NCBI GenBank assembly: GCA_030528325.1
Contig: JAUMZD010000002.1
Span: 1-64,000 of the forward strand
Origin: Lautropia sp.
GTDB taxonomy: Bacteria > Pseudomonadota > Gammaproteobacteria > Burkholderiales > Burkholderiaceae_E
Length of the DNA stretch: 64,000 nucleotides
Direction: 5' to 3'
Program-made: the position numbers and the translations under genes
The notes under the pieces: generated by a model
Told to the model about the DNA's origin: nothing
What the model saw: the letters and a program-made list of their open reading frames with translations, nothing else
Databases searched by the model: none
Shown here: in pieces, positions 8,463-19,041 of the stretch
Position numbering within the stretch: position 1 is the first letter of the stretch
Layout of the letters: the number at the start of each line of letters is the position of its first letter

Positions 8463-9146
8463 ATGAGCCCCTCCCGCGTTCTCTCCCTTCTGCCGACCCT
8501 GCTGCTGGCCCTTACAGCCAGCAGCCTGTCCGTTGCCCGGGCTCAGCCGGCAACGAGCTCGATCTATGTCTGCACCGATGACCGGGGTCGGGTCATCTCC
8601 TCCGATCAGCCGATCGCCGTCTGCTCGAAGCGGGAGATGCGGGAGCTGAACCGTGATGGCTCCCTGCGCCGTCTGGTGCCGCCCCCGATGACGCGCGCCG
8701 AGGAACGGGCAGCGGCACAGCGGGCACTGGTGAAGCAGGAGGAGGAACGCATCCTCAGGGCACAGCAGGCGCGCGACCGCCACCTGCTGCTGACCTACCA
8801 GAGCCCGGAAGACCTCGACCGGCGACACAAGCAGCATCTGGCCCGGATCGACGACGAGATCGAGGCCGCGATCCAGCGCATCCTCGTGCTGGACAAGAGC
8901 CTTCAGGAAGAAAAGGCTGCCGCCCAGGCCTGGCAGGCCGAGCAGAAAAACCCGAAGGCAAAGTTGCCCTTCGCCCGAGAACAGCGGATCTCCTCGATTG
9001 CGAACGCCATCCTGGCCGAGGATTCACTGATCCGGGAACGGCGCAGCGAACGTGAACGGATCAACCGGGACTTCAGCGCCAATGCCAAGCGGCTGAAAGA
9101 GCTGCTGGCCCACATCGCCAACACGCCCGAAGCAGCCGAGCCCTGA
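8463..9146 (+). CDS. DUF4124 domain exported coiled-coil protein
   Basis: A 227-residue exported protein with a signal peptide (LPTLLLALTASSLSVARA). After cleavage comes a short DUF4124-type unit, IYVCTDDRGRVISSDQPI, followed by CSKREMRELNRDGSL, and then a long charged helical region (about 75-220) rich in Glu, Arg and Gln that should form a coiled coil. DUF4124 proteins are common in proteobacteria and their function is not known. ATG 8463 gives a good signal peptide; a GGAGGA is only 1-2 nt upstream, which is unusually close. It lies 13 bp after pyrE and is probably co-transcribed. Confidence 0.8.
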   Translation: MSPSRVLSLLPTLLLALTASSLSVARAQPATSSIYVCTDDRGRVISSDQPIAVCSKREMRELNRDGSLRRLVPPPMTRAEERAAAQRALVKQEEERILRAQQARDRHLLLTYQSPEDLDRRHKQHLARIDDEIEAAIQRILVLDKSLQEEKAAAQAWQAEQKNPKAKLPFAREQRISSIANAILAEDSLIRERRSERERINRDFSANAKRLKELLAHIANTPEAAEP

Positions 9147-9246
9147 AAAGTCCCAGCCTGCCGAAGCAGGACGACGGCTGCCCCTGGCTGCCTGGCGCCG
9201 GTGGCTTCCTGCCGCTGGCTGTCCGGTCACATCTGCCTGACGGTCA

Positions 9247-9290
9247 CCGGCCTGTGAAGGCCGGGCCCGCGGGCAACCGGTGTTGCCCGC
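9247..9290. terminator. Double hairpin between convergent genes
   Basis: Two perfect hairpins lie in the convergent gap between the DUF4124 gene and gatB: 7-bp arms at 9247-9253/9258-9264 with a 4-nt loop, and 8-bp arms GCGGGCAA/TTGCCCGC at 9269-9276/9283-9290 with a 6-nt loop. Neither has a T-run, so a bidirectional terminator role is inferred from position and structure only. Confidence 0.45.
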
Positions 9291-9302
9291 ACCCGACGGT
9301 CA

Positions 9303-10784
9303 TCAGCCGATCAGACGGCTGCGCAGCAGCTCGTTGACCTGCTGCGGGTTGGCCTTGCCCCTGCTGGCCTTCATCACCTGACCGACCAGCGCGTTGAAGG
9401 CCTTTTCCTTGCCGGCGCGGAACTCGTCCACCGACTTCTGGTTGGCAGCCAGCACCTGATCGATGATCGGGCCGAGCACATCGTCGCCGCTGAGCTGTTT
9501 CAGGCCCTGCTTCTCGATCAGCGCGTCCACGACCTCGGCTCCACCGTCAGTCGGGCCGTCGGCCCACAGCGACTGGAACACATCACGCGCCATCTTGCCG
9601 GACAGGGTGCCATCGGCCATCCGCGCGATCAGGCCAGCCAGTTGCGATGCCGGCACCTTGCTGTCGGCAATGTCGAGACCATCCCGGTTCAGCTGGGCTG
9701 CCAGCTCACCCATCACCCAGTTGGCCGCCGTCTTGGCCTGGGCGGCCGGATCGGCCAGCGCCACCAGCACGGCCTCGAAATAGGTGGCCGAGGCCAGGCT
9801 GCCCGTGAGTGTCAGGGCATCGGTGTCCGACAGCCCATACTGCGCCTGGTAGCGCGCCCGCTTGGCGACCGGCAGCTCGGGCATCGTGGCCCGCACCGCC
9901 TCGATCCGGGCCGCATCGATCATCAACGGCGGCAGATCGGGCTCGGGGAAGTAGCGGTAATCATCCGCGTCCTCCTTCGTGCGCATCGAACGGGTCTCGT
10001 CCGTATCCGGATCATAGAGACGCGTCTCCTGCACCACACGGCCCCCGTCCTCGATCAGTTCGATCTGGCGGCGCACCTCGTACTGGATGGCCCGCTCGAG
10101 GAAGCGGAAGGAGTTCAGGTTCTTGATCTCGGCCCGCGTGCCGAACTCGGTCTGCCCCATCGGCCGAACCGAAATGTTGGCATCGACGCGGAAGGATCCT
10201 TCCTGCATGTTACCGTCGCAGATGCCCAGCCACATCACCAGCCCGTGCAGCGCCCGGGCATAGGCCACGGCCTCGGCCGCGCTGCGCAGCTCCGGCTCGG
10301 TCACGATTTCCAGCAACGGCGTGCCCGCCCGGTTCAGGTCGATGCCCGACTGGCCGGCGAAATCCTCATGCAGCGACTTGCCCGCATCCTCTTCGAGGTG
10401 CGCACGGGTCAGATTGATCGTCTTGATGACCGGCGGCTCACCCTGCTTCGTGGACGGCACCGCAATATCGAGCTTGCCGCCACTGACTACCGGCTGCTCG
10501 TACTGGCTGATCTGGTAGCCCTTGGGCAGATCGGGATAGAAATAGTTCTTGCGGGCAAAGATCGACACCGGCGCGATCTCGGCCCCGATGGCCAGACCGA
10601 AACGGATCGCGTGCTCGACCGCCTGCCGGTTCATCACCGGCAGCACGCCGGGCAGGGCCAGATCCACGGCGCAGGCCTGCGTGTTGGGGTCTGCCCCGAA
10701 GCGGGTGGATGCCCCGGAAAAGATCTTGGACTTCGTCAGGAGCTGGACGTGTGTCTCCAGCCCGATGACCACTTCCCACTGCAT
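9303..10784 (-). CDS. gatB: Asp-tRNA(Asn)/Glu-tRNA(Gln) amidotransferase subunit B
   Basis: A 493-residue subunit of GatCAB, the kinase/tRNA-binding subunit that activates misacylated Glu-tRNA(Gln) or Asp-tRNA(Asn) for amidation. The cradle-domain signatures are visible: [13 protein letters not shown] at the start, [30 protein letters not shown] and VRVDANIS-like [13 protein letters not shown], then the helical and YqeY-like C-terminal region ending [13 protein letters not shown]. Length is normal. It is the last gene of the gatC-gatA-lipoprotein-gatB unit, starting 17 bp after the lipoprotein stop. Confidence 0.97.
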   Translation of the reverse strand: MQWEVVIGLETHVQLLTKSKIFSGASTRFGADPNTQACAVDLALPGVLPVMNRQAVEHAIRFGLAIGAEIAPVSIFARKNYFYPDLPKGYQISQYEQPVVSGGKLDIAVPSTKQGEPPVIKTINLTRAHLEEDAGKSLHEDFAGQSGIDLNRAGTPLLEIVTEPELRSAAEAVAYARALHGLVMWLGICDGNMQEGSFRVDANISVRPMGQTEFGTRAEIKNLNSFRFLERAIQYEVRRQIELIEDGGRVVQETRLYDPDTDETRSMRTKEDADDYRYFPEPDLPPLMIDAARIEAVRATMPELPVAKRARYQAQYGLSDTDALTLTGSLASATYFEAVLVALADPAAQAKTAANWVMGELAAQLNRDGLDIADSKVPASQLAGLIARMADGTLSGKMARDVFQSLWADGPTDGGAEVVDALIEKQGLKQLSGDDVLGPIIDQVLAANQKSVDEFRAGKEKAFNALVGQVMKASRGKANPQQVNELLRSRLIG

Positions 10785-10801
10785 GTTGGCAACCCCCAGC
10801 T

Positions 10802-11365
10802 TCAGCGGTCAAGGCTGGCGCAACCGCCAGTCCTGGGATTGAACATGACGGGCCAGGCCTCTTCGGCCAGATCCGCCTTCGAGCAGAATGCCTCGCAGCC
10901 ATTGTGGGCCAGCGTGACGCGACGCGATTCCTGATAGACCATCAGCTTGCAGGCAGCCCGCCTGCCACGGCCCAGCGCCTTCAGCTCGATGTGCGGTGCC
11001 TGACGGGTCTGCTGGAAGTCATGCAGATTGAACTGGCACTGGCCCTTGCGCTTGACCTTGATGTGCCAGTCGAGCGCACGCACCTGCCCGTTGACGATGT
11101 TGAGTCTTGCATTCTCGGCAAAACCATCCTCTTCGACCTGGCGGCACTGACCGGAAAAATTCTTCAGGGCCGGTGTAGCAACCGGGGCCGGCTTTTTCTG
11201 CTTCGCCGGCGCGCTGGCCACGGGGGGCTGCGCGCTGCGCTTGGGCAACGGCAACTGGGGAAGCGACGAACAGGCACTGACCAGAACGCCCAGCATCATG
11301 GCACCGACCCATCGCCCCCAGCGATCGAGACCCTTGCGGGCACTTTTCTGTAATGATGAATTCAT
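10802..11365 (-). CDS. Unknown lipoprotein encoded inside the gatCAB operon
   Basis: A 187-residue protein not recognised as a named family. Its N-terminus is a lipoprotein signal ([14 protein letters not shown], lipobox LVSAC). A Pro/Lys/Ala-rich linker follows (about 40-70), then a compact domain with several cysteines ([36 protein letters not shown]) that could form disulfides in the periplasm. The gene lies 33 bp after gatA and 17 bp before gatB on the same strand, so it should be co-transcribed with a cytoplasmic tRNA amidotransferase, with which it has no evident functional link. It may be lineage-specific. Confidence 0.75.
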   Translation of the reverse strand: MNSSLQKSARKGLDRWGRWVGAMMLGVLVSACSSLPQLPLPKRSAQPPVASAPAKQKKPAPVATPALKNFSGQCRQVEEDGFAENARLNIVNGQVRALDWHIKVKRKGQCQFNLHDFQQTRQAPHIELKALGRGRRAACKLMVYQESRRVTLAHNGCEAFCSKADLAEEAWPVMFNPRTGGCASLDR

Positions 11366-11398
11366 GATTCAAAAATATCCTGACAATCCGATGAAAAC

Positions 11399-12922
11399 TC
11401 AGCCACGCTGAACGATCACGGGCGCCTGGCGCAGATGCCAGTCCGTGTGCTGCTGGTAGGCCTGCCCGATCGACAGCAGACGGGCTTCGCTCAGCGCCGG
11501 TCCCACGAGCTGCAGACCGACCGGCAACTGCTGCTGATCGAAACCGCACGGCAGCGACAGGCCGGGCAGACCGGCGAGCGACGCCGGCAGCGTGAAGATG
11601 TCGGCCAGATAATTACGCACCGGGTCATTCGTCTGCTGACCGATCGGCCAGGCAGTCTCGGGCGTGACCGGCCCCGCAATCACATCCACCCCCTCGAAGA
11701 CACGCTGGAAATCATCGGCGATCATCCGGCGCAACTGCTGCGCCTTGCGATAGTAGGCATCGTAATAACCATGGGAGAGCACATAGGTGCCGATCATGAT
11801 CCGGCGCTTCACCTCAGCCCCGAAGCCCTCGGCCCGGCTGTTCGTGTACAACGCATGCAGGTCGGCCTGGTGTTCGCTGCGATGGCCGTAACGCACGCCG
11901 TCATAGCGCGCGAGGTTGCTGGAGGCTTCCGCCGGTGCAATGACGTAGTAGGCAGGAATGGATAATTCAGTATGCGGTAATGACACCGGCACGATCGTGG
12001 CACCCAGCGTCTCGAACTGTGTCAGTGCGGCCCTGACGGCATCCCTCACGTCGGGCGTCAGGCTCTCGCCAAAGAACTCGTCCGGCATGCCGACCCGCAA
12101 GCCTTTCAGCGGGGCCGATTCGGTGGCACCCGCCCAGGTTGCCGGAATCTGGAACAGGTCATCGGCCGGCACCTGAAGGCTGGTCGAATCGCGTTCGTCG
12201 AAACCGGCCATGACCGCCAGCAGCTGCGCACAGTCGGCCGCCGAGCGGGCGAACACGCCTGCCTGATCCAGGCTGCTGGCAAAAGCAATCATCCCGTAGC
12301 GCGACACGCGGCCGTAGGTCGGCTTGATGCCCGTGACGCCACACATGGCCGCAGGCTGACGCACCGAGCCCCCGGTATCGGTACCGGTTGACAGCGGCAC
12401 CAGACCGGCAGCCACCGCCGCCGCCGAACCGCCGGAAGAACCACCCGCGACCCGGCTCATGTCCCAGGGGTTGCGCACCGGCCCGAAGAAAGAGTTTTCA
12501 TTACCCGAGCCCATCGCGAACTCGTCGCAGTTGAGCTTGCCGAGACTCACGGCGCCAGCGGCCCGCACCTTCTGCACCACGGTGGCATCGAAGGGGCTCT
12601 GGTAGTTGGCCAGCATCTTCGAGCCGGCCGTGGACTTCCAGCCACGGGTGACGAACACGTCCTTGTGCGCCATCGGCACGCCCAGCAGGGGCGAGACGGC
12701 TTCACCCGATCCCTGACGGGCAGCGGCCAGCCGCTCATCGGCCGCCTTCGCCTCGGCTAGCGTCAGCTCGGGCTGCACATCGACGAAGGCGTTGACCTCG
12801 CTCCCGGCCATCGTCTCCAGACACTGGCTGGCCAGCTCGACCGCCGAAACCTCACCAGCCTGCAAGGCACGGCTGATGTCCGCAAGGCTGCCTCTTTGCA
12901 GCAGATTCTGTATTGCGCTCAT
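11399..12922 (-). CDS. gatA: Asp-tRNA(Asn)/Glu-tRNA(Gln) amidotransferase subunit A
   Basis: A 507-residue amidase-signature subunit that releases ammonia from glutamine for GatB. The catalytic Ser-cisSer-Lys triad is visible: Lys in PMAHKDVF, cis-Ser in [13 protein letters not shown], and nucleophile Ser in [12 protein letters not shown]. The amidase core and C-terminal region ([19 protein letters not shown]) are complete and the length is slightly above the usual 485-490. Its ATG overlaps the gatC stop by 4 bp, indicating translational coupling. Confidence 0.97.
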   Translation of the reverse strand: MSAIQNLLQRGSLADISRALQAGEVSAVELASQCLETMAGSEVNAFVDVQPELTLAEAKAADERLAAARQGSGEAVSPLLGVPMAHKDVFVTRGWKSTAGSKMLANYQSPFDATVVQKVRAAGAVSLGKLNCDEFAMGSGNENSFFGPVRNPWDMSRVAGGSSGGSAAAVAAGLVPLSTGTDTGGSVRQPAAMCGVTGIKPTYGRVSRYGMIAFASSLDQAGVFARSAADCAQLLAVMAGFDERDSTSLQVPADDLFQIPATWAGATESAPLKGLRVGMPDEFFGESLTPDVRDAVRAALTQFETLGATIVPVSLPHTELSIPAYYVIAPAEASSNLARYDGVRYGHRSEHQADLHALYTNSRAEGFGAEVKRRIMIGTYVLSHGYYDAYYRKAQQLRRMIADDFQRVFEGVDVIAGPVTPETAWPIGQQTNDPVRNYLADIFTLPASLAGLPGLSLPCGFDQQQLPVGLQLVGPALSEARLLSIGQAYQQHTDWHLRQAPVIVQRG

Positions 12923-13206
12923 TCGACCACCCTCGGCACCAGATACAGACCCTCGGCCACGGCCGGAGCCGAGCGCTGGTTCTCTTCTCGTTGATTCTCT
13001 TCCGTGACCACGTCGTCCCGCAGCCGCAGGCCGATGCGCTCGGCATGCGTCATCGGTTCCACACCGGTGGTGTCCACGGCACGCAGCTTTTCGATAATGC
13101 CGAAAATGTTGTCCAGATCGGCCAGCAGCTGGTTCCGCTCGCCGTCATCCAGCCGGATACGGGCAAGCTCCCCCAGACGCCGAATGTCCTCGGGTGTCAA
13201 TGACAT
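12919..13206 (-). CDS. gatC: Asp-tRNA(Asn)/Glu-tRNA(Gln) amidotransferase subunit C
   Basis: A 95-residue stabilising subunit that wraps the GatA-GatB interface. The family pattern is clear: [17 protein letters not shown], then [27 protein letters not shown] and LRDDVV. ATG 13206 was chosen because it starts at the conserved helix; an upstream open frame adds 64 residues without family character. It is the first gene of the operon and divergent from mreB, with 207 bp between the starts. The Asn/Glu/Arg-rich insert [12 protein letters not shown] before the C-terminal [10 protein letters not shown] is a small oddity. Confidence 0.93.
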   Translation of the reverse strand: MSLTPEDIRRLGELARIRLDDGERNQLLADLDNIFGIIEKLRAVDTTGVEPMTHAERIGLRLRDDVVTEENQREENQRSAPAVAEGLYLVPRVVE

Positions 13207-13413
13207 CAGAAAGTTCCCTGGCTCATCGATTGCACATCGATGGAATGAAATGAAAACATCGGGCGGCGCAGCGGTGGTATCGGTACAACGGCGAAGGAAG
13301 CGTTCACGACCGACGACCGACCAATAGTCTCCGGCACGGCCCATGTTGAGACATCCGGAAGTGTATAACGGTATGATCCCCTGGCCCATTGGAAACAAAA
13401 GCGACGCTTCGAT

Positions 13414-14457
13414 ATGTTCGGTTTCATCAAGAAATACTTCTCGAACGATCTGGCGATCGACCTTGGTACAGCCAATACCCTGATCTACGCCAGGGGCAAA
13501 GGCATCGTGCTGGATGAGCCCTCGGTCGTTGCCATTCGTACCGATGCCGCAGCTGTCGGCAAGCGGACGATCACGGCCGTGGGTCGCGAGGCGCGCCAGA
13601 TGCTCGGCAAGGTGCCCGGCAACATGCAGGCGCTACGCCCGCTGAAGGACGGCGTGATCGCCGACCTGTCCATCACGGAAAAGATGCTGAAGGAGTTCAT
13701 CCGCATGGCTCACCCCGGCGGCGTGCTGGCACCGAATCCCCGTGTGCTGATCTGCGTGCCGAGCGGCTCCACCCAGGTCGAGCGTCGCGCACTGCGCGAC
13801 TCGGCCATCGGCGCCGGCGCAGCCGAGGTGCATCTGATCGAAGAGCCGGTGGCAGCAGCCATCGGCGCGGGACTGCCCGTGTCGGAAGCCACCGGCTCCA
13901 TGGTGGTCGACATCGGTGGTGGCACGACGGAAGTGGGCATCATCTCGCTGGGTGGCATCGTCCATGCCACCTCGCTTCGCATCGGCGGTGACCGCTTCGA
14001 CGAGGCGATCTCGGCCTACATCCGCCGGCACTACGGGATGCTGATCGGCGAGGGGATCGCCGAGCAGATCAAGAAGGACATCGGCTCGGCCTTTCCCGAG
14101 CCCGAGATCCGGTCGATGGAGGTCAAGGGCAGGAGCCTGTCCGAAGGTGTGCCGCGAACCTTCCGCATCAATGCCAACGAAGTGCGCGAAGCCATCACCC
14201 CCCCGATGAACCAGATCATCCAGGTCATCAGGATGGCGCTGGAGGACTGCTCGCCGGAAATCGCTGCCGACATCGGTGAGCGTGGCATCATGCTGACCGG
14301 TGGCGGTGCGCTACTGCCAGGCCTGGATCGGTTGCTGGCCGAGGAAACCGGCCTGCCCTCGCTGGTTTCCGACGAACCCCTGACCTGTGTTGTCCGCGGC
14401 TGCGGTCTGGCGCTCGAGCGCATGGACGAGCTCGGGGGCATTTTTGCATCCGAATGA
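13414..14457 (+). CDS. mreB: Rod-shape determining actin homologue MreB
   Basis: A 347-residue bacterial actin that guides peptidoglycan synthesis along the cell cylinder. Actin-fold motifs are present: phosphate-1 loop [13 protein letters not shown] (residues 11-23), phosphate-2 [14 protein letters not shown], and adenosine motif [15 protein letters not shown]. The N-terminal [13 protein letters not shown] is the membrane-binding amphipathic start seen in many MreB proteins. It heads a five-gene unit in which neighbouring genes overlap or nearly touch. A TATGAT at 13372-13377 could be a -10 element, but no well-spaced -35 accompanies it. Confidence 0.98.
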   Translation: MFGFIKKYFSNDLAIDLGTANTLIYARGKGIVLDEPSVVAIRTDAAAVGKRTITAVGREARQMLGKVPGNMQALRPLKDGVIADLSITEKMLKEFIRMAHPGGVLAPNPRVLICVPSGSTQVERRALRDSAIGAGAAEVHLIEEPVAAAIGAGLPVSEATGSMVVDIGGGTTEVGIISLGGIVHATSLRIGGDRFDEAISAYIRRHYGMLIGEGIAEQIKKDIGSAFPEPEIRSMEVKGRSLSEGVPRTFRINANEVREAITPPMNQIIQVIRMALEDCSPEIAADIGERGIMLTGGGALLPGLDRLLAEETGLPSLVSDEPLTCVVRGCGLALERMDELGGIFASE

Positions 14458-15335
14458 GACACCGTCGCCCGCCAGCCACCAGCCAGCAGACCGGACTGGG
14501 CATCGTGCTGCTCATCGCGGCGCTGGCCCTCATGGTGTCGGACGTACGTCTGCAACGGCTGGAACCGGTTCGTCAGGTGATCGCCACGGCACTCCATCCG
14601 GTTCAGCACGCGCTGGCACAGCCGCGCGAACTGCTGCGCACGGCCAGCGCCTATGTGAGTGACGTGCATACGCTGCGCCAGCGCAACGAGGTGCTACGTC
14701 AGGCCCTGACCCGTCAGTCGAAGGTACTGGCACAGACCGAGGCACTGCAACAGGAAAACCGCCAGCTGCGAGCCATCGCCGGACTGCAACCACGCATCCA
14801 GACGCCATCGGTCGTGGCCGAAGTGCTGATGAAGCCGCACACGGTCGGCAGCCAGAAGCGGTTGCTGAACAGGGGAAGCGAGCATGGGCTGGCCGTCGGC
14901 CAGCCGGTCATCGACCCGGAAGGCGTGATAGGCCAGATCACCCGCGTCTACCCGCACACCAGTGAAATGACGCTGATGACGGATTCGGCCATCAGCGTAC
15001 CCGTCACAGTGCAGCGCAATGGGCTCAACGCCATCGCCTTCGGCAACAGCACGCCCGACCGGATGGAGCTGCGCTTCCAGACAGCCGACACCGACCTGCG
15101 AGAAGGAGATCTGCTCCACACCTCGGGGCTGGACTTCCTCTATCCATCGGGGCTGCCCGTCGGCGTGATCGACAGCATCGGAAAGAAAGCCGACTTACCA
15201 TTCGCCAACATATCGGTTCGACCGCTGGCCGACATTCGCCACCCGACACTGGTTCTGGTACTGTTGTCGCCCTCCCTGCCCCCTTCGTCCGACACCGGCA
15301 CGGCGGCCCAACAAGCCGCCAGCGCCCAGCCGTGA
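14454..15335 (+). CDS. mreC: Rod shape-determining protein MreC
   Basis: A 293-residue bitopic periplasmic scaffold that activates PBP2/RodA. One N-terminal membrane helix ([16 protein letters not shown]), a coiled coil at about 65-105 ([20 protein letters not shown]) and the beta-rich MreC domain containing [21 protein letters not shown]. It overlaps mreB by 4 bp (ATGA). The last 20 residues are Ala/Ser/Gln/Pro rich and probably disordered. Confidence 0.95.
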   Translation: MRHRRPPATSQQTGLGIVLLIAALALMVSDVRLQRLEPVRQVIATALHPVQHALAQPRELLRTASAYVSDVHTLRQRNEVLRQALTRQSKVLAQTEALQQENRQLRAIAGLQPRIQTPSVVAEVLMKPHTVGSQKRLLNRGSEHGLAVGQPVIDPEGVIGQITRVYPHTSEMTLMTDSAISVPVTVQRNGLNAIAFGNSTPDRMELRFQTADTDLREGDLLHTSGLDFLYPSGLPVGVIDSIGKKADLPFANISVRPLADIRHPTLVLVLLSPSLPPSSDTGTAAQQAASAQP

Positions 15336-15901
15336 TGGCCCGCCCATACCCGACCCACCCATCCGACTCGCGCCCCTGGCCGAGGCTGCTGGGCAGCCTG
15401 CTGGTGGCCCTGCTGCTGAATCTCTGCCCCTGGCCGGAAAACCCGGCCATTCCGGATGCACTGGCCCTCACGCTGCTGTTCTGGTCGATCCGGCACCCGT
15501 CGCAACCCATGATGCTGCTGGCCTTTGCACTGGGGCTGATCATGGACACCCACCTGATGTCGGCACTGGGTGAACATGCCCTGCGCTACACGCTGATCGT
15601 CTGGCTCGGCATCCAGCTGCGCCGTCGGATGCGCTGGTTCGGCGTACCGCTACAGATGCTGCATGTGCTGCTGATCCTGCTCTTTGCCCAGGCGGTGCTC
15701 GCGGGAGCCCGGCTCATCGCCGGCCTGCCGATGGAGGATCACACCCAGCTCCTGCACGCCATCAGCACCACCCTGCTTTGGCCCGTGCTGCCACTGCTGT
15801 TCGGCCGGCAACCCGCCCCGTCGCCCCGCCACAGGCCGACCACCCCCTACCTGCGGACGACGCCCTCCGACGGCACCGACCGTCATCGGCGGGATGCCTG
15901 A
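15332..15901 (+). CDS. mreD: Rod shape-determining protein MreD
   Basis: A 189-residue polytopic membrane protein. Four to five hydrophobic segments are visible, e.g. LLGSLLVALLLNLC, ALALTLLFWSI, MMLLAFALGLIMDTHLMSALG and LLWPVLPLLFG. The LGLIMDTHLMSALGEHAL stretch matches the conserved MreD core. The start overlaps the mreC stop by 4 bp. It works with MreC in the elongasome. The C-terminal 25 residues are Arg/Pro-rich and probably cytoplasmic. Confidence 0.9.
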   Translation: MMARPYPTHPSDSRPWPRLLGSLLVALLLNLCPWPENPAIPDALALTLLFWSIRHPSQPMMLLAFALGLIMDTHLMSALGEHALRYTLIVWLGIQLRRRMRWFGVPLQMLHVLLILLFAQAVLAGARLIAGLPMEDHTQLLHAISTTLLWPVLPLLFGRQPAPSPRHRPTTPYLRTTPSDGTDRHRRDA

Positions 15902-15916
15902 ACGGAGGGTGATCCA

Positions 15917-17794
15917 GTGAGGCATCCCAGCACGAGCCCTCCTCCCCCCTTCTTCAAGCGGCGTCTCTGGGTCGCCATGCTGGCGGTCGGCTGCGCCTTC
16001 GGTGCGCTGGGCGCCCGGGCCTGGTATCTGCAGGTCGAGAGCTATGACAGTTACCACGCCCTGGCCGAAGAGAACCGGATCACGATGCGGCCACTCGCCC
16101 CCCAGCGTGGCCGCATCGTCGATCGCCACGGTACCGTGCTGGCCGAAGACATCTATGCCCCAGCCCTGGAAATCGCCCCGAACCGGGTCCAGGATATCGA
16201 CCAGCTGATCGAGGAGCTGGGCCGGATCGTGCCCATTTCAACCGTGGAGAAGCGCCGCTTCAACCGGCTGCTTCCCCAGGTCCGGCACAATGGCACGATT
16301 CCGCTGAAGACCCGGCTCAGCGATGAGGAAGTGGCCCGGATCGCCGCCGTCCGCTTCCGCTTCGACGGCATCGACATCACGGCCCGCCCGCGCCGGCATT
16401 ACCCGCTCGGCAGCACGGCTGCCCATGCCATCGGGCACATCGGACGGATTTCGGCCAGCGACAACGAACAGCTCCAGAAGGACGAACGCGCCTCGAACTA
16501 TGCGGGCAGCACCCATATCGGCAAGCTGGGACTGGAGCAGAGCTATGAGTCCCAGCTGCATGGCCGCGTCGGCATCGAAGAGGTGGAGGTGACGGCCAGT
16601 GGCCGCCCCGTGCGTTCGCTCTCCAGGAAGCCGGCCGCGCCCGGCCAGTCACTCCAGCTGTCACTCGACATCCCGTTGCAGCAGCTGGCCGAAAGACTCT
16701 TCGGCGACCAGCGGGGCGCCCTGGTCGCCATCGAACCGGCCACGGGCCAGGTGCTGGCCTTCGTGTCGATGCCGAGCTTCGATCCGAACCTCTTCGTCGA
16801 TGGCATCGACACGCAGAACTGGCAACGCCTGAATGAAGACCCGGGCCGCCCGCTGCTGAATCGGCCCCTGCGAGGCACCTATCCGCCGGGCTCGACCTAC
16901 AAGCCCTTCATGGCCATGGCCATTGCCGAGAGTGGCGTCCGCAAGCCCGACGAGATCATCCAGGATCCCGGCTATTTCATGCTGGGCAAGCATCGTTTCC
17001 GGGATTCCAAACCCACGGGCCACGGCCGGGTCGATCTGCACAAATCCATCGTCGTCTCGTCCGATACCTATTACTACAGTGCCTCGATGGATCTGGGCGT
17101 GGATCGCATCCACCAGTTCATGCAGCCCTGGGGCTTCGGACAGCTGACGGGCATCGACCTGCCGGATGAATCGCCCGGCATCCTGCCGTCTTCCCACTGG
17201 AAGCGGGCCCGTTACAAGCAGCCCTGGTATCCGGGTGAAACGCCATCGGTGGCCATCGGGCAGGGCTACAACAGTTTCACGATCCTGCAGCTTGCCCACG
17301 CCACGGCCACGCTGGCCAACGACGGCGTGCCGAAGCAGCCCCATCTCGTCACCCACATCGGCCAGGCACAGCGAGCCCCCACGGCCGGTGCCCGATCCGC
17401 CATCACGGTCTCCCCTGCCACGCTGCGGCGGGTGCAGCGCGCCATGGTGGATGTCACACTGAAAGGCACGGGCCGCCTTGCCTTCCAGGGCGCCGAGTAC
17501 CAGTCCGCCGGCAAGACCGGCACCTCGCAGGTGATCGGCATCCGCCAGAACGAGAAATACGACGAAAAGCGGATTGCGCAACAGCACCGTGACCACTCGC
17601 TCTACATCGGCTACGCACCCGCCGACAACCCCCGCATCGCCCTGGCACTGGTCGTCGAGAACGGGGGATTCGGTGCCCGTGTGGCCGCACCGATGGCCCG
17701 CAAGCTTTTCGATTTCTATCTGCTGGGCAAACTGCCGGATGAACCGCCACCCGGCGCCGTGGACACGCACACGACCGCGGAGGAGGCACCATGA
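15917..17794 (+). CDS. mrdA: Penicillin-binding protein 2 (elongasome transpeptidase)
   Basis: A 625-residue class B PBP that crosslinks peptidoglycan during cylinder growth. One N-terminal membrane anchor (LWVAMLAVGCAFGALGARAWYL), the dimerisation/pedestal region with RGRIVDRHGTVLAEDIY, then the transpeptidase domain: SxxK in PPGSTYKPF (Ser nucleophile), the second motif SSDTYYYS, and KTG in SAGKTGTSQV. Length and order match PBP2. It follows mreD by 15 bp and overlaps rodA by 4 bp, so it is made together with its glycosyltransferase partner. Confidence 0.96.
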   Translation: MRHPSTSPPPPFFKRRLWVAMLAVGCAFGALGARAWYLQVESYDSYHALAEENRITMRPLAPQRGRIVDRHGTVLAEDIYAPALEIAPNRVQDIDQLIEELGRIVPISTVEKRRFNRLLPQVRHNGTIPLKTRLSDEEVARIAAVRFRFDGIDITARPRRHYPLGSTAAHAIGHIGRISASDNEQLQKDERASNYAGSTHIGKLGLEQSYESQLHGRVGIEEVEVTASGRPVRSLSRKPAAPGQSLQLSLDIPLQQLAERLFGDQRGALVAIEPATGQVLAFVSMPSFDPNLFVDGIDTQNWQRLNEDPGRPLLNRPLRGTYPPGSTYKPFMAMAIAESGVRKPDEIIQDPGYFMLGKHRFRDSKPTGHGRVDLHKSIVVSSDTYYYSASMDLGVDRIHQFMQPWGFGQLTGIDLPDESPGILPSSHWKRARYKQPWYPGETPSVAIGQGYNSFTILQLAHATATLANDGVPKQPHLVTHIGQAQRAPTAGARSAITVSPATLRRVQRAMVDVTLKGTGRLAFQGAEYQSAGKTGTSQVIGIRQNEKYDEKRIAQQHRDHSLYIGYAPADNPRIALALVVENGGFGARVAAPMARKLFDFYLLGKLPDEPPPGAVDTHTTAEEAP

Positions 17795-18927
17795 CCGCCA
17801 GCTGCCTCTGGCGCTTCCTGAGACGCTTCGTCCTCGTCTTCGATCCGGCTCTCTTCGGCATCCTGGCCGGGCTGACCGTGATCAGCCTCGTCACGATGTA
17901 CTCGGCGGCCAACGACAGCCTGGAGCGCCTCTTCATCCATGCACGAAATCTGGGCATGGCCGTGGTGATCACCTGGGTCATCACCCTGATGCGTCCGCGG
18001 CACCTGATGACCGTGGCCATCCCGCTCTATGCACTGGGCATCGCCCTGCTGATCGGCGTCGAGGTGGCCGGCATCACGGCCAAGGGTGCCAAACGCTGGA
18101 TCGACATCGGTTTCACACGCATCCAGCCCTCGGAGCTGATGAAGATCGCCATCCCGCTGCTGCTGGCCTGGTTCTATCACCATGCCGCCCAGCGCAACCG
18201 GCTCAGCCAGCAGCACCGCCACCTGATCGCGCTGCTGCTGCTGGTGATCCCCGTGGCCCTGATCGGCCGTCAGCCCGACCTGGGCACGGCCATCCTCGTC
18301 GGCTCGGCCGGCGCCTTCGCCATCTACTTCGCTGGCTTGAGCTGGCGCGTGATCATGGGCAGCCTCGTCATCGGCATCTCGGCCATGCCGCTGCTGTGGA
18401 TCAACATGAAGCCCTACCAGCAGCAGCGGGTGCTGACGATGCTGGATCCGGCCAGCGATCCGCTCGGCAAGGGTTTTCACATCATCCAGTCCACCATTGC
18501 CGTGGGCTCGGGCGGCCTGGAAGGCAAGGGCTGGCTGCACGGCACCCAGGCCCACCTGGACTTCGTCCCCGAGCGGACGACGGACTTCATTTTCTCGGTG
18601 TACGCAGAAGAGTTCGGCCTGATCGGCGCCGCCGTCCTGCTGCTGCTCTATCTGGGGCTGGTGGGCCGCGGCCTGATGATCGCAGCCGGGGCCCGCAGCA
18701 CCTTCGCCCGGCTGCTCGCGGCCTCGATGACGATGATCTTCTTCACCTATGCCTTCGTGAACATCGGCATGGTGATCGGGATGCTGCCCGTGGTGGGGGT
18801 GCCGCTGCCCTTCCTGTCGTATGGCGGCACGGCGCTGATCACGCTGGGCCTCGGCTGCGGAATGCTGATGTGCGTGGCCCGCGAGAACCGCCTCTACCGG
18901 CAACACCGGGATTACCGCTTCATCTGA
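17791..18927 (+). CDS. rodA: Rod shape-determining SEDS glycosyltransferase RodA
   Basis: A 378-residue SEDS-family peptidoglycan polymerase with about ten membrane helices. Conserved stretches include KRWIDIGFTRIQPSELMKI, LIGRQPDLGTAILV, STIAVGSGGLEGKGWLHG, VPERTTDFIFSVYAEEFGL and GVPLPFLSYGGTALIT near the end. The catalytic region with the WLHGTQ and DFIF elements is intact. Its start overlaps the mrdA stop by 4 bp. It is the last gene of the mre-mrd unit and faces the quinone oxidoreductase gene. Confidence 0.97.
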   Translation: MTASCLWRFLRRFVLVFDPALFGILAGLTVISLVTMYSAANDSLERLFIHARNLGMAVVITWVITLMRPRHLMTVAIPLYALGIALLIGVEVAGITAKGAKRWIDIGFTRIQPSELMKIAIPLLLAWFYHHAAQRNRLSQQHRHLIALLLLVIPVALIGRQPDLGTAILVGSAGAFAIYFAGLSWRVIMGSLVIGISAMPLLWINMKPYQQQRVLTMLDPASDPLGKGFHIIQSTIAVGSGGLEGKGWLHGTQAHLDFVPERTTDFIFSVYAEEFGLIGAAVLLLLYLGLVGRGLMIAAGARSTFARLLAASMTMIFFTYAFVNIGMVIGMLPVVGVPLPFLSYGGTALITLGLGCGMLMCVARENRLYRQHRDYRFI

Positions 18928-19041
18928 AACCGCCGCCTCGGCCGGCAGGCCCCGCAGGGCTGGCCCCCGCCAGCAGACCCTCACCACCGGCCCGATCCCG
19001 GCGGCCGCCGTCGCGGCCCGATGCCGGCTCTGCCAGCCGGA

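Noticed and set aside
9642..10934. A 430-codon plus-strand open frame over gatB
   Set aside because: Antisense shadow of gatB with His/Gly/Arg-biased composition and no motif.
13346..13377. TTGAGA at 13346-13351 with TATGAT at 13372-13377 as an mreB promoter
   Set aside because: The 20-bp spacing is too long for a sigma-70 promoter; TATAAC at 13364 is too close. No well-spaced pair was found.
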